DNA from: Streptomyces cadmiisoli
GTDB lineage: Bacteria > Actinomycetota > Actinomycetes > Streptomycetales > Streptomycetaceae
Length of the DNA stretch: 64,000 nt
Reading direction: 5' to 3'
Assembly: GCF_003261055.1 (NCBI RefSeq)
Contig: NZ_CP030073.1
Coordinates: 4,774,001-4,838,000 of the forward strand
This document shows positions 1-7,593 of this stretch, piece after piece. A program made the position numbers and the translations under genes. The notes below the pieces were generated by a model. It made no database searches and was not told the origin of the DNA. It was given only the letters and a program-made list of their open reading frames with translations. The first letter of the stretch is position 1; each line of letters begins with the position of its first letter.

Positions 1-1929
1 CGCCCCCCGGTTCTCGTACATGGAGAACTCCACGGAGCGCACGAGGGTCATGCCGAACACGTTCTGGAGCGTGCGCATGATGAGGGTCTTACCGTTGCGC
101 CCCTTCTCCCCGTAGAACACGACCAGGATGTGTTCCCGCGTCTCCCCGGTCACGCAGTAGCCCAAGAGGGTCTGGACGTACTGCTGGAGCTCCGCGTCAT
201 CCGGGAACACTTCCTCGATGAACTGGAGCCAGCGCGGGCAATCGGCCTGAGGGTTGTAGTCGACCTCGGCGCACCGGCTCAGCATGTCGTCGGGGCGGTG
301 TGGCAGAAGTGCACCCGTGCGGAGATCCACGGTCCCATTGCGGAACGTCAGGAGGTGCCGCTTGGCGTCCATCACGTTCACGTTGGTGTGAAGCTCAGGC
401 AGTACCGCCATCTCACCCACCACAGCCTTGCGGAAGTAGTGGTTCGTCAGCTTGCTGGCCGCGAGGGAACACCACGTGGCGTCACCCGGCGAGTCCGCAC
501 CACGCGCCATGAGGACTTGCTGAGCCTCGTTGATCGCCTGGTACGCCGCGCCGTCGTCGCCTGTCGGAGACCACACAACACCGTCCCACTTGAACCAGCC
601 CACGTCCGTCACGTACCTGAGACCGTGGCCGCAGTGGTCGGCCACGAAGCGGGCGAAATTCAGGTGAGGCATCTTGCCCTCGGACAGATCCAACAACTTC
701 TGTTGCTGGTCCCAGTAAGCGGTCCCAAACGACTTCTCGGAAGCCGCAGATATCGCGCTAGTCTCTTCCATGAGTGAGCGTCCTTTCTCGTTTCGTCGCG
801 CAGGTGAGGACTCATCGGAGCGGTCCGCTATCCCGAGCGGGCCGCTCTGCTCATTCCCCTTGTCTTCCTCGGACTTCTGGCGACGGCCCGCTTTCCCGAA
901 CACCCTCACGATGTCGGCGGCGATCTGCGTATCCGTCCACTTGTCCTGAGCGGCCAGGCAGCCGAGGAACGGAGAGGACTCGTCATCGCCCACGAGCGAG
1001 TCATCCCCGAGAGCCACGCCCACCACTTCGGCCTCAGTCATGCCGAGTTCCAGCAGGCTCATCCAGAGACCACCGGCGAGCTTGTGGCGGCCGTCGTGGT
1101 TCCCAGCCTCGAACCGCTGGTTCGCCTTGACCACGAGTCGCTTGCCGCTCAGACCCTTCACCGTGCGGCCGTGGTGTCGCTCGAACGCGTCAGAAGCGCT
1201 TACGGCGCTCAGAACGGCGACAGACGCACGCTGATACTCGCTCGCACTCAGAAGCTCCGTACGGAGCGCTGAGACAGCGTCAGGGACGCTCACACGCTGA
1301 CTCGCGTACGTCTCGACACACACGAGACGACCGATGCCGTCCGCGTCGCGGTTCTCCGGCTTCCAGTTCCGCGTGCCGGGCAGGCGCAGGATCACGCCCA
1401 CGCTGGTCTTGCTGTCCGCGCCGAGCCGCTTGGTCAACGCCTGGTTGAGCTGTTCGACCTCGTGATGGGCGGGTGTGGAACTCCCAGCGTCCAGCGGCAA
1501 GTGCACGTGGTAGCGCGGCAGTTCCTTACCTCCGTGCTGTACCACACCGCCCGAGCGCACGAGGCAGGCGCCCAGTCCGCGAAGCCAGGCCAGAGTGCGA
1601 GCCGGAAGGGCGCTCTTGTCCACGTCGGCGTAGATGGTGCGAGGCACGCCGGCGTTCGCCGCCGACGGGTCACCCTTGGCGCTGCGAGGCACCGGGGTGA
1701 AGAACACTTCCCGGCCCGGCTTGTCCGACGCGGCCACAAGGACGCTGATGTTCTTGTCCGTCAGGCGGATGTGCCGGACGCGGCGGTTCTTCCAGTCCAG
1801 TTCGCCGTCATCCTGTCGGATGGCCACGACAACGGTGAACCAGAGATCCGCGTATTCCCCGCCATACAGCGTCTCCAGGAATTGCCGAATTCCCTTTTCC
1901 CGTGCCTCTTGAGAGCGTGCTACGCTCAC
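1..1929 (-). CDS. Primase/polymerase-helicase replication protein of mobile element (3' end outside window)
   Basis: One open frame runs leftward from 1929 off the window edge; 643 codons are visible. The first about 180 residues look like a plasmid/phage primase-polymerase, with DVDKSALPARTLAWLRGLG and later RLPGTRNWKPE. From about residue 385 it resembles the D5/P4-type primase C-terminal region (FRNGTVDLRTG, LLGYCVTGETREHI), then a superfamily-3 helicase Walker A, GEKGRNGKT. The likely role is replication of the excised element. GTG 1929 is preferred because AAAGGA lies about 8 nt upstream; an in-frame ATG at 1947 has a weaker site. An in-frame ATG at 771 has its own AAAGGA 9 nt upstream and could start a separate helicase product. 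Residues around 215-270 are low-complexity Ser/Ala/Val/Leu and coincide with a DNA repeat island. Confidence 0.8.
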   Translation of the reverse strand, partial: MSVARSQEAREKGIRQFLETLYGGEYADLWFTVVVAIRQDDGELDWKNRRVRHIRLTDKNISVLVAASDKPGREVFFTPVPRSAKGDPSAANAGVPRTIYADVDKSALPARTLAWLRGLGACLVRSGGVVQHGGKELPRYHVHLPLDAGSSTPAHHEVEQLNQALTKRLGADSKTSVGVILRLPGTRNWKPENRDADGIGRLVCVETYASQRVSVPDAVSALRTELLSASEYQRASVAVLSAVSASDAFERHHGRTVKGLSGKRLVVKANQRFEAGNHDGRHKLAGGLWMSLLELGMTEAEVVGVALGDDSLVGDDESSPFLGCLAAQDKWTDTQIAADIVRVFGKAGRRQKSEEDKGNEQSGPLGIADRSDESSPARRNEKGRSLMEETSAISAASEKSFGTAYWDQQQKLLDLSEGKMPHLNFARFVADHCGHGLRYVTDVGWFKWDGVVWSPTGDDGAAYQAINEAQQVLMARGADSPGDATWCSLAASKLTNHYFRKAVVGEMAVLPELHTNVNVMDAKRHLLTFRNGTVDLRTGALLPHRPDDMLSRCAEVDYNPQADCPRWLQFIEEVFPDDAELQQYVQTLLGYCVTGETREHILVVFYGEKGRNGKTLIMRTLQNVFGMTLVRSVEFSMYENRGA

Positions 1930-1989
1930 GAGTGGTTCCTTTCTCATGGTGAGCGGTCGTCTCCCGCTCGTGTCTCTCGTGGTTCCTGA

Positions 1990-2027
1990 GAAGCCCCGTG
2001 CTGAATTCCGCGCAGCACGGGGCTTCC
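1990..2027 (-). terminator. Hairpin terminator
   Basis: GAAGCCCCGTGCT and AGCACGGGGCTTC form a 13-bp stem with an 11-nt loop. It lies just after the stop of the zinc-finger gene read leftward and before the replication gene, so it probably separates the two. Confidence 0.7.
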
Positions 2028-2035
2028 TGGTGGAT

Positions 2036-2245
2036 TCAGATAAGGCCCATCTTCGCCAGAGCGGCTAGACGCCTAGCCGGGTCCTCGCGGGTATCCGTGG
2101 CGCGAGACTTACCCACTCTTGAGGACCAGTACGGGCGGCCGTAATGGACCTTCGCGGCGACACGCCCGTCACGTCTCGTGCACGGTTCGCCTCGCCCTGC
2201 CCCACACTTGGGACACTTGGACTTCTGGTGCTCGGGTTCCTGCAT
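2036..2245 (-). CDS. Small zinc-finger protein
   Basis: This is a 69-residue protein with a CPKCGAGRGEPC cluster near the N-terminus (two CxxC-like pairs) followed by a basic stretch and HYGRPYW. Such short proteins are common in actinobacterial phages and integrative elements; their function is unknown. A good ribosome site (GGAGAGG) precedes the ATG. It is the last gene of a leftward set with the two genes upstream (2282 and 2488). DNA or RNA binding is inferred from the cysteines only. Confidence 0.65.
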   Translation of the reverse strand: MQEPEHQKSKCPKCGAGRGEPCTRRDGRVAAKVHYGRPYWSSRVGKSRATDTREDPARRLAALAKMGLI

Positions 2246-2281
2246 GACTCACCTCTCCTGGTTCGAGATGAGCCCTCACTC

Positions 2282-2491
2282 TCAGAGCGGATGTACTTCC
2301 GCGATGGCGTACGCCTCTTCGCCTTCCAGGTCGCTGATATCGGCCATGACGAACGTGTGGCCTCCCAGCTTCTGAAGGGCACGCATCCGCTCTCGCGCAC
2401 CCTCGTCCATCGAGACCACCTCTTCCGCAATCCGCGTCTTCACGCGCGGATCCTTGCTGGCCTCGAACAGGAAGTCACCTATGCCGCTCAC
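2282..2491 (-). CDS. Unknown small protein of mobile element
   Basis: A 69-residue, mostly helical, acidic protein with no family I recognise. The GTG start overlaps the stop of the upstream gene (GTGA), which argues for translational coupling and for the frame being real. No cysteine cluster, signal peptide or membrane segment is present. Confidence 0.55.
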   Translation of the reverse strand: MSGIGDFLFEASKDPRVKTRIAEEVVSMDEGARERMRALQKLGGHTFVMADISDLEGEEAYAIAEVHPL

Positions 2492-2751
2492 TGCTTGATC
2501 TCCTCGGGTACGGGGAGGAACTGGAACACAGCCACGGACTCACCCTCGACCTTGGCGCGCACACGGAACCCGTGCCGCTTTGCCCACTGTCGAGCGGCCA
2601 TCAGGAAGGCATTGGGGTCCACGTCGAAATCCTCTCCGCGCGTGGCTACCCAAGCCTCGCCAGTAGCCCATGACGACCACGGGTACTTTGCGTTGCCCGG
2701 TGGCTTACTACGGGAATAGTCGAGCCTCGAATGGTCGACCTTGCCAGCCAT
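2488..2751 (-). CDS. Unknown small protein of mobile element
   Basis: An 87-residue protein starting at ATG 2751, chosen because an almost perfect ribosome site (AAAGGAGGAAC) sits just upstream; the frame is open further upstream without any start signal. The C-terminal half (NAFLMAARQWAKRHGFRVRA, then VAVFQFLP) looks like a small alpha/beta fold resembling short actinobacterial phage proteins thought to bind nucleic acid. This resemblance is weak and no function is assigned. It is the first gene of a three-gene leftward set. Confidence 0.6.
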   Translation of the reverse strand: MAGKVDHSRLDYSRSKPPGNAKYPWSSWATGEAWVATRGEDFDVDPNAFLMAARQWAKRHGFRVRAKVEGESVAVFQFLPVPEEIKQ

Positions 2752-3094
2752 AAAGGTTCCTCCTTTCTGCGCTGCTCTCGCTGACAACAACGACAGTACG
2801 CGTTTCTGAAAAGGCATGGGAAACATCAAGATTACCGGCGTGGATAACGTTTTGATCACGCTTCTGTGGCGTCATTGAGGCGGGTCAAAGTCGAGTTGTC
2901 GGCGGGCTCGAAAACGTGCCACGAGGAACTAGCTGGCTGCAAGCGTGGCCGGTTACTGGCCGGTAGGTACCCTCGGTCCGTGTATGCGCCACGTAACGCT
3001 GTGACCTGTGGGGACGCGCGCCCTGTGATATGTGCCACACCAGCCCGTACGCGTGAGCGCGTGCGTGACGTGCGCCGACTACAGAGCCGAACCG

Positions 3095-3170
3095 ATCACA
3101 AAGAATCTGTGTTCTCTGGATAGTTCTCTAAGGCGTTTTAGAGGCTTACTCAGAATCACAGAAAATCTGT
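3095..3170. promoter_or_regulatory. Two copies of an ATCACA-ATCTGT box (candidate operator)
   Basis: ATCACAAAGAATCTGT (3095-3110) and ATCACAGAAAATCTGT (3155-3170) differ at two positions and are each partly palindromic (ACAGA...TCTGT). They are 60 bp apart, centre to centre, in the non-coding region before the leftward replication genes. This spacing and position suit a repressor acting on that promoter. The binding protein is unknown; the two winged-helix-like proteins encoded just to the right are candidates. Confidence 0.5.
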
Positions 3171-3370
3171 AAGAGTGCGGATCACGAGAACGCGCAGGGT
3201 GGTGTGGAAGAGTTTGCGTGCGCTGAGCGACGCGCTTACTACTGCGCTTCGCAGTACATTGTTAGGAGCGCGTGAACGCGTCTCTAGGCGCTTCTCAGTG
3301 CGTGCGTGTCTCTCACTGCACACGAGAGCGTCAGGGCGCCGTACGCGTCGATTCTGAGTGATTCCAACCC

Positions 3371-3400
3371 AAAGCCCCTGAGCGGGGAGGCTCAGGGGCT
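3371..3400 (-). terminator. Hairpin terminator
   Basis: AGCCCCTGAG and CTCAGGGGCT pair across a short GC-rich loop. It lies downstream of the leftward gene ending at 3466 and probably ends that transcript. Confidence 0.65.
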
Positions 3401-3465
3401 AGGGGCCATCAGTGCGGCTGATGTCGAGAACGCTACACGCTCAAAGTCCTACGTTCCAAAGGAAG

Positions 3466-4401
3466 TCATGCGGGCTGCCAGTAAAGGAACTTGCCTTCCC
3501 GCTCGCTCGTGATACGCCCCTCATTCTCCAGGGCGGATAGGTAGCGGGTAGCGGTTCGTTTGCTGTCGATGAGTTCCCGTACCACGTCCATGGAGATAGC
3601 CGGACTCTCTGACGGCACAACCTCAGCGAGTGCCGCGCGCCAAGTGATGTAGTCAGCAACCCGGTTCATCAGGCGGCGGTCCAGACGGTATTCATCTCGC
3701 ACCTTCTTCGGAACCGATGCGGCCTTTACCTGGTCCACAGTTCCCATGCAGAAGGTGACCGCCCCTTCGGTGTTGCGCAGCTTGGCCACCATGCCATTGT
3801 CGAAGGCGTACGCGTACAGCTTGCGGCGGAATTGCTCGGGCGAGAGTTGGAACCGGTCTCTCACCTCTTCCACACCCACCGTGTGCAGTTCGCCGTCTGC
3901 CCACTTCTCGACAGCCTCACGGAAGAGAGCCCTCGGCGAGTTGGAATAACGCGGACGCTTGCGCGTTCCTGATCTATTAGCCGGGGCCACCACACAGAAG
4001 CTGGTAACCATGCCATCGGGAGCGGGAGTGATACGGGCTACGTTGAGGCCCCGTCGAATGGCATTGATGTGTAGGCGAGCCTCGAACTCGGGTGTGGCCA
4101 TGCCGTAAGCATCGAGTTGCTGTGCCGACAGGGAGTGTGTCTCACCGCCCATGAAGTCCAGCCAAGACACCGGCTCTCGCGGTCCCTCAGCCAACGCGGC
4201 TAGTCCGCTTTCAGTCGCCCGATACCGCTCGGTCTTATGGTCGTACGAGACGTAACCGTCCCCGTCAAGGCCCATAAGAGCCCTACGGACGTTGGACTGC
4301 GTCGTAATGGAGTGCTCGTACAGGTCCTCAGACGAGAGCCCGTCGGCGTGCTTCTGGAGTTCTGCAACCACCCACGAGTCAAAGTCAGCTAGCCGTCTCA
4401 T
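3466..4401 (-). CDS. Winged-helix-like protein of mobile element
   Basis: A 311-residue soluble protein. Its N-terminal about 70 residues (DFDSWVVAELQKHADGLSS, then QSNVRRALMGLDGDGYVSYD) and its C-terminal about 60 residues (SMDVVRELIDSKRTATRYLS, then EREGKFLYW) both read like winged-helix modules. A central block, GETHSLSAQQLDAYGMATPE, is echoed in the neighbour at 4404 (GETHQLTAEVIQARHGITIP). The start at 4401 lies 2 nt beyond the neighbour's stop, so the pair is probably co-translated. Probably a regulator or a replication accessory; I do not recognise a named family. Confidence 0.6.
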   Translation of the reverse strand: MRRLADFDSWVVAELQKHADGLSSEDLYEHSITTQSNVRRALMGLDGDGYVSYDHKTERYRATESGLAALAEGPREPVSWLDFMGGETHSLSAQQLDAYGMATPEFEARLHINAIRRGLNVARITPAPDGMVTSFCVVAPANRSGTRKRPRYSNSPRALFREAVEKWADGELHTVGVEEVRDRFQLSPEQFRRKLYAYAFDNGMVAKLRNTEGAVTFCMGTVDQVKAASVPKKVRDEYRLDRRLMNRVADYITWRAALAEVVPSESPAISMDVVRELIDSKRTATRYLSALENEGRITSEREGKFLYWQPA

Positions 4402-4403
4402 GG

Positions 4404-4766
4404 CTACGTCCCAATGCGGAAGTAGAGAACGCCGAGGCTTTTGTGAGCCATGTAGGCGCGGCCCCGACGACGGCAACACATGGACAGACGCTTACGGAAC
4501 TGCGGAATGGTGATCCCGTGCCGTGCCTGGATCACCTCTGCCGTGAGCTGGTGAGTCTCGCCGTCCGCGTACTGGTCCCAGTCGATATCCCCGGACCTGA
4601 GCCTCTTGGTCGTCGTTCTCCCAGCCATGAACAGATCGAGACATGCCCTGGCCATGCTGGGGTCATCCGGGAAGAATTCCCGAGTGATGTCCTCGGCGGT
4701 CACGTTCTCGTGGTCGCGGATGAAGTCACGGACCCATCCCAGGAGTTCGGAGTCAAGCTCAGTCAT
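4404..4766 (-). CDS. Small winged-helix-like protein, partial paralogue of next gene
   Basis: A 120-residue protein with a strong ribosome site (GGGAGGTG) before ATG 4766. Its N-terminal part resembles a helix-turn-helix region (NVTAEDITREFFPDDPSMAR); its C-terminal half carries the GETH...IPQFRKRL...RRRG block shared with the 311-residue protein at 3466. The two genes abut and look like a duplication with divergence. Two cysteines (MCCRRRG) are present but no zinc motif. Function unknown. Confidence 0.6.
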   Translation of the reverse strand: MTELDSELLGWVRDFIRDHENVTAEDITREFFPDDPSMARACLDLFMAGRTTTKRLRSGDIDWDQYADGETHQLTAEVIQARHGITIPQFRKRLSMCCRRRGRAYMAHKSLGVLYFRIGT

Positions 4767-4797
4767 GGTTCACCTCCCGCGGATTCGACAGCAGAAA

Positions 4798-4845
4798 CGG
4801 GCTGGTGTGGAAGAGAAGGGAATGAGAACCTTCCACACCAGCCCG
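4798..4845. terminator. Long perfect hairpin built from the GGTGTGGAA motif
   Basis: CGGGCTGGTGTGGAAG at 4798-4813 is the exact reverse complement of 4830-4845, giving a 16-bp stem with a 16-nt loop. Both arms contain the element's recurring GGTGTGGAA motif. It lies upstream of the gene starting at 4766 and downstream of the gene ending at 5011, so it may terminate transcription. A pair of inverted protein-binding sites is the alternative. Confidence 0.6.
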
Positions 4846-4929
4846 TCTGTTCCCGGTGACGGCTTCCGGGACTCCCGGCTCACTCACGAGGCCGGGTCTC
4901 CCGGACACCCAACGAACCGGGAGTTGAGA

Positions 4930-5000
4930 GGCTGGTGCGGGACGGCCCTCTGGATAGCCCCGGAGTCGGAGGGTCATTGACTCCTCGTCCCACACCAGCC
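4930..5000. repeat. Second inverted repeat of the same family
   Basis: GGCTGGTGCGGGACG (4930-4944) pairs with CGTCCCACACCAGCC (4986-5000) with one mismatch across a 41-nt spacer. The arms are variants of those in the hairpin at 4798-4845. The pair lies immediately after the gene read leftward to 5011. The two inverted repeats in tandem fill most of this 244-bp intergenic stretch. Confidence 0.55.
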
Positions 5001-5010
5001 CGCTTGTGTG

Positions 5011-5241
5011 TCAGGCCGCCGAGGAGATCGCCGACTTCACGCGGGTGACGGTGACGCCCTCCAGCTCGTTCGTGCCGGGGCTGGTCGGGTTGAGGACGAC
5101 GCTCTCCGGGCCGGTCGCGGTGGACGCGCTGAGCTTGGCACGGCCCTGGTTGTAGAGGTCGAGGAAGACGGCCCGCCGACGCTGGGTGCCCAGCGCCATC
5201 AGGGAGTTGAAGTCCTGGAGGTTCATCGTGATGTTGGCCAT
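5011..5241 (-). CDS. Unknown small protein of mobile element
   Basis: A 76-residue protein beginning MANITMNLQDFNSLMALG; ATG 5241 is preferred over an upstream alternative because AAAGGGG precedes it. The C-terminal half is Ser/Thr/Val-rich and probably beta-structured. It is the last gene of a leftward run that starts with the HTH/terminase-like gene at 6578, which hints at a packaging or particle-related role, but no family is recognised. Confidence 0.55.
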   Translation of the reverse strand: MANITMNLQDFNSLMALGTQRRRAVFLDLYNQGRAKLSASTATGPESVVLNPTSPGTNELEGVTVTRVKSAISSAA

Positions 5242-5326
5242 TGCGGGGCCCCTTTCTACTGACGGCACGAGGGACGTGCACGCGTTCTACGCAGTTACAT
5301 GGCCGATGCAGTCGGCCGGCTGTTGT

Positions 5327-5779
5327 TCAGGCGGTGGCGCGGATCTCGGCCAGGAGCTTCTGGAACTGGCGCTGTGCCCGCTCCTCGCGTCGCTCCTTGG
5401 TCGCGGCCGTGACGCGCTCTCGCAGGGCGGGCGTGGAGTTCGCCTCCATCTCCGCGCGGTTGTTCGCGGTCATCGCCTCGTGCACGGCGCGGCGCTCGGC
5501 CTGCTCCTTACGGCTCTGTGCGGCCATCTGGAGCTCCATGCGAGCGGTCGACTCCGGATGTGCCACACCCGCCGAGCGGAGCTCCGAGGCACGCTTACGG
5601 ACGGCCCGCTCGTACTCGGCCTGACCCTGACGGTTGGCCTCGTGGACGTAGCTGTAGTCCGTGTCCCCGCGACCCTGGCGGGCCAGCGCGAGCGTGGTTG
5701 CGTCGACCTCGGGCGCCTTGACCTCGTAGCGGGTGGCGTCACCCCGCATGGCGGCCATGAGCTGTTCGGCTGTCGGCAT
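5327..5779 (-). CDS. Helical, charged protein of mobile element (scaffold-like)
   Basis: A 150-residue protein, nearly all predicted helix, rich in Arg, Glu, Ala and Gln and without a membrane segment (YERAVRKRASELRSAGV, then ERVTAATKERREERAQRQFQ). Composition and length resemble phage scaffold or head-assembly accessory proteins, but this is resemblance only. It starts 2 nt before the stop of the upstream gene (5782-6165) and so belongs to the same transcript. Confidence 0.55.
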   Translation of the reverse strand: MPTAEQLMAAMRGDATRYEVKAPEVDATTLALARQGRGDTDYSYVHEANRQGQAEYERAVRKRASELRSAGVAHPESTARMELQMAAQSRKEQAERRAVHEAMTANNRAEMEANSTPALRERVTAATKERREERAQRQFQKLLAEIRATA

Positions 5780-5781
5780 GG

Positions 5782-6165
5782 CTATTCCATCTCCTCAAGG
5801 GCGGGTGTGGTAGATCCGTAGCCCTCTCGCACGTCTCGGATCATCTCGGCTAGCGCGGGGTCGAATGTGACCCACGGAGGCCGGGGCGGAAGTTGGTTCT
5901 TCTTGACGGCGGCGCGGTACGTCTCCACGTATTCGCGTCGGGTGCGGATCTGCTCATCCGAGAGTTTCCGCGTCTTGCATGGGCGGGGAGTTTCCCCGGC
6001 GCCGGATGCCCGAAGCATCTCGACCATCTCCAGGTCGAAACGGCTTACGCGGGATTCCGGGTTCATGGTGTCCGGGTACTTCTCGCAGGACGGGCCGTGT
6101 GTGAGGCAAACTTCCACACCAGCCTGAGCACGTTCCCGCAGAATCCGAGAGGACATGAGTGGCAT
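5782..6165 (-). CDS. Unknown protein of mobile element
   Basis: A 127-residue protein. The upstream gene's stop overlaps ATG 6165 (TAATG), preceded by GGGGGG, so reinitiation is likely. An in-frame ATG at 6180 would overlap the upstream gene. The sequence has CLTHGPSCEKYPD and PCKTRKLSDEQIRTRREYV, with three Cys and one His that could bind a metal, and a Pro-rich PPRPPWVTFDPAL. No family recognised; it is co-transcribed with the terminase-like gene. Confidence 0.55.
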   Translation of the reverse strand: MPLMSSRILRERAQAGVEVCLTHGPSCEKYPDTMNPESRVSRFDLEMVEMLRASGAGETPRPCKTRKLSDEQIRTRREYVETYRAAVKKNQLPPRPPWVTFDPALAEMIRDVREGYGSTTPALEEME

Positions 6166-6578
6166 TAATCGGCCCCCCATACCGGGTCAGGCTGGGTGTG
6201 GAGAAGCTGTAGAGCCTGCTCCATTTCCAGCGTGACCTTGGATGGCATGTCGAGACCGAGGAGCTTGGACTTCTTGGCCTTGAGGTCGGCAATGGTGCGG
6301 ATGATGCTGTTTCGCTCCATGACGGTTTCGGCGTCTTGGAGGTTCCGGTACGACCGTCGAACCAGTTCGTCCAAACCGGCTTCGATGTCAAGCCGCATAT
6401 CCGCCAGCGCGTCCTCTCCGAGGTTGCGCCGGGCACGGGCAATTCGCCGCCTGGCGACTTCTCGCGTGATGTTGAAGTGGCGGGAAATGGCTTGCAGGTT
6501 GTGACCCGCCAGCACGAGCCGGTAAACCTTCTCGGCTTCGCGGTCCCATTCTGCTTCCTGCTCAGGAGATCCAGGCAC
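6165..6578 (-). CDS. HTH protein resembling phage terminase small subunit
   Basis: A 137-residue protein; GTG 6578 is chosen for the ribosome site AGGGGAGG. Residues about 22-50 form an HTH (VYRLVLAGHNLQAISRHFNI, TREVARRRIARAR). A helical region follows, ending in KKSKLLGLDMPSKV, a tail that I associate with small terminase-type and related HTH proteins of actinophages. If it is a small terminase, it would select element DNA for packaging. No large terminase gene is in view, as expected for a satellite but not for a full phage. A plain DNA-binding regulator is the alternative. It heads a four-gene leftward run. Confidence 0.55.
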   Translation of the reverse strand: MPGSPEQEAEWDREAEKVYRLVLAGHNLQAISRHFNITREVARRRIARARRNLGEDALADMRLDIEAGLDELVRRSYRNLQDAETVMERNSIIRTIADLKAKKSKLLGLDMPSKVTLEMEQALQLLHTQPDPVWGAD

Positions 6579-6642
6579 GGTACCTCCCCTCTCAATTCCT
6601 AGTCGATTCCGTCGCATTCGTTACCACAGATTGTGCACACAG

Positions 6643-6672
6643 TTGACAGAAAACGGCAAGGCGATGTATATG
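6643..6672 (+). promoter_or_regulatory. Candidate sigma-70-type promoter
   Basis: TTGACA at 6643-6648 and TATATG at 6667-6672 are separated by 18 bp, pointing rightward to the gene at 6841 with a leader of about 160 nt. The region between 6578 and 6841 divides leftward from rightward genes of the element, so it is the natural place for the switch promoters. Confidence 0.55.
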
Positions 6673-6840
6673 GCGCGCAAGTGTGGGGAGTTTCGGCGAA
6701 TAGCAAATATCGCGGTTCGCTGCTTCTGGCCATCGCTTGATAACGACTCTCCATGGAATCCAGCGATAGCCCTTCGGACTGGGTGTCTCGCCTTGGGAGC
6801 GTCTGCCGTGTCAGCACGACGACGACCCGAGGAGCACACG

Positions 6841-7302
6841 ATGACCAAGACCCGTTTCTCCCACGCACAGTGCGAGCACCCCTCTACGAAGGCCGCTCGC
6901 GCCAAGTGCCGTAAGGAGATGCGAGGCGAAGCCGTCGCAGCCAGCGCGCCGAAGCCGGTTGCCGTGACGCCGACCAAGAAGAAGGACCCGCGCAAGGTCG
7001 CTGCCGCCCCGAAGCCTGCTGCCGCCGTCGTCACCGTCGAGACGCCCGCCGACGAGAGCACCCCTGCCGTGCAGGTCGAGACGGCTCCCGGGACGCCTGC
7101 CGCTGCTGGTCCCGTCGAGATCACGCCCGACACCTGGCGCGACCACAAGGACGCCGCTGCGCTCGTCCACATCAACGGCGTTGCCGAGCCGTTCGCCGCC
7201 CAGTGCATCACCGGCTGGAGCATCAAGTTCCTCCAGTTCACTGACGCCGAGGGCAAGCGCCAGCGCATCCCCGCCAGCACGGTTGAGCGCGTGACCGTCT
7301 GA
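6841..7302 (+). CDS. Unknown Ala/Pro-rich protein of mobile element
   Basis: A 153-residue protein starting at ATG 6841 after a GAGG site. The N-terminus is basic with two cysteines (HAQCEHPSTKAARAKCRK), the middle is an Ala/Pro/Lys-rich linker, and the C-terminal about 50 residues form a small beta-rich domain (WRDHKDAAALVHINGV, then RQRIPASTVERVTV). The Cys-His pattern could be a zinc site. Downstream is a hairpin terminator, so it may be a single-gene transcript from the promoter at 6643. Function unknown. Confidence 0.6.
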   Translation: MTKTRFSHAQCEHPSTKAARAKCRKEMRGEAVAASAPKPVAVTPTKKKDPRKVAAAPKPAAAVVTVETPADESTPAVQVETAPGTPAAAGPVEITPDTWRDHKDAAALVHINGVAEPFAAQCITGWSIKFLQFTDAEGKRQRIPASTVERVTV

Positions 7303-7320
7303 CGTTCCACACCACCCAGC

Positions 7321-7359
7321 AGAGAGGCCCGGCACTCGTCAGAGTGGCCGGGCTCTCTC
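7321..7359 (+). terminator. Hairpin terminator
   Basis: AGAGAGGCCCGGC pairs with GCCGGGCTCTCT with one bulged base, directly after the gene ending at 7302. The following bases to 7593 contain one of the element's GCGC-rich repeat islands (about 7370-7560) and no gene. Confidence 0.65.
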
Positions 7360-7593
7360 GTGGTCTGACCAGCCGAGACGTGCTCGCCGGCATAGCACCG
7401 AAGCTCTGAGAGCGCGTCTGGCGAGATCGGTTGCTGAGCGCGTGTCTTCTGTCGCTCTCGCTCTGCTGGGAGCCGAGAAGCGCGCTCACGCGCTCCTAAC
7501 GCACAAGCGCGCGCGAGAGCGTAAGCGCAGACGCGCGACGAGATCACACGAGAGCCTGCCCGGCGCGCAGTTGGGTCGGCATAATCGCGCAGC

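Larger units (their letters stand above)
2752..3465. other. 714-bp non-coding region of the element
   Basis: I see no convincing gene on either strand; the short open frames here lack start signals and typical third-position GC bias. The region must hold the promoter for the leftward genes starting at 2751. It contains a direct repeat TGGCCGGT (2946-2953 and 2957-2964), two related ATCACA...ATCTGT boxes (3095-3170), a GCGC-rich repeat island (about 3170-3360), and a terminator hairpin near 3372. Confidence 0.6.

Noticed and set aside
2866..3123. Small rightward open frame in the non-coding part of the element
   Set aside because: No ribosome site, poor third-position GC and no conserved pattern; overlaps a similar leftward frame.
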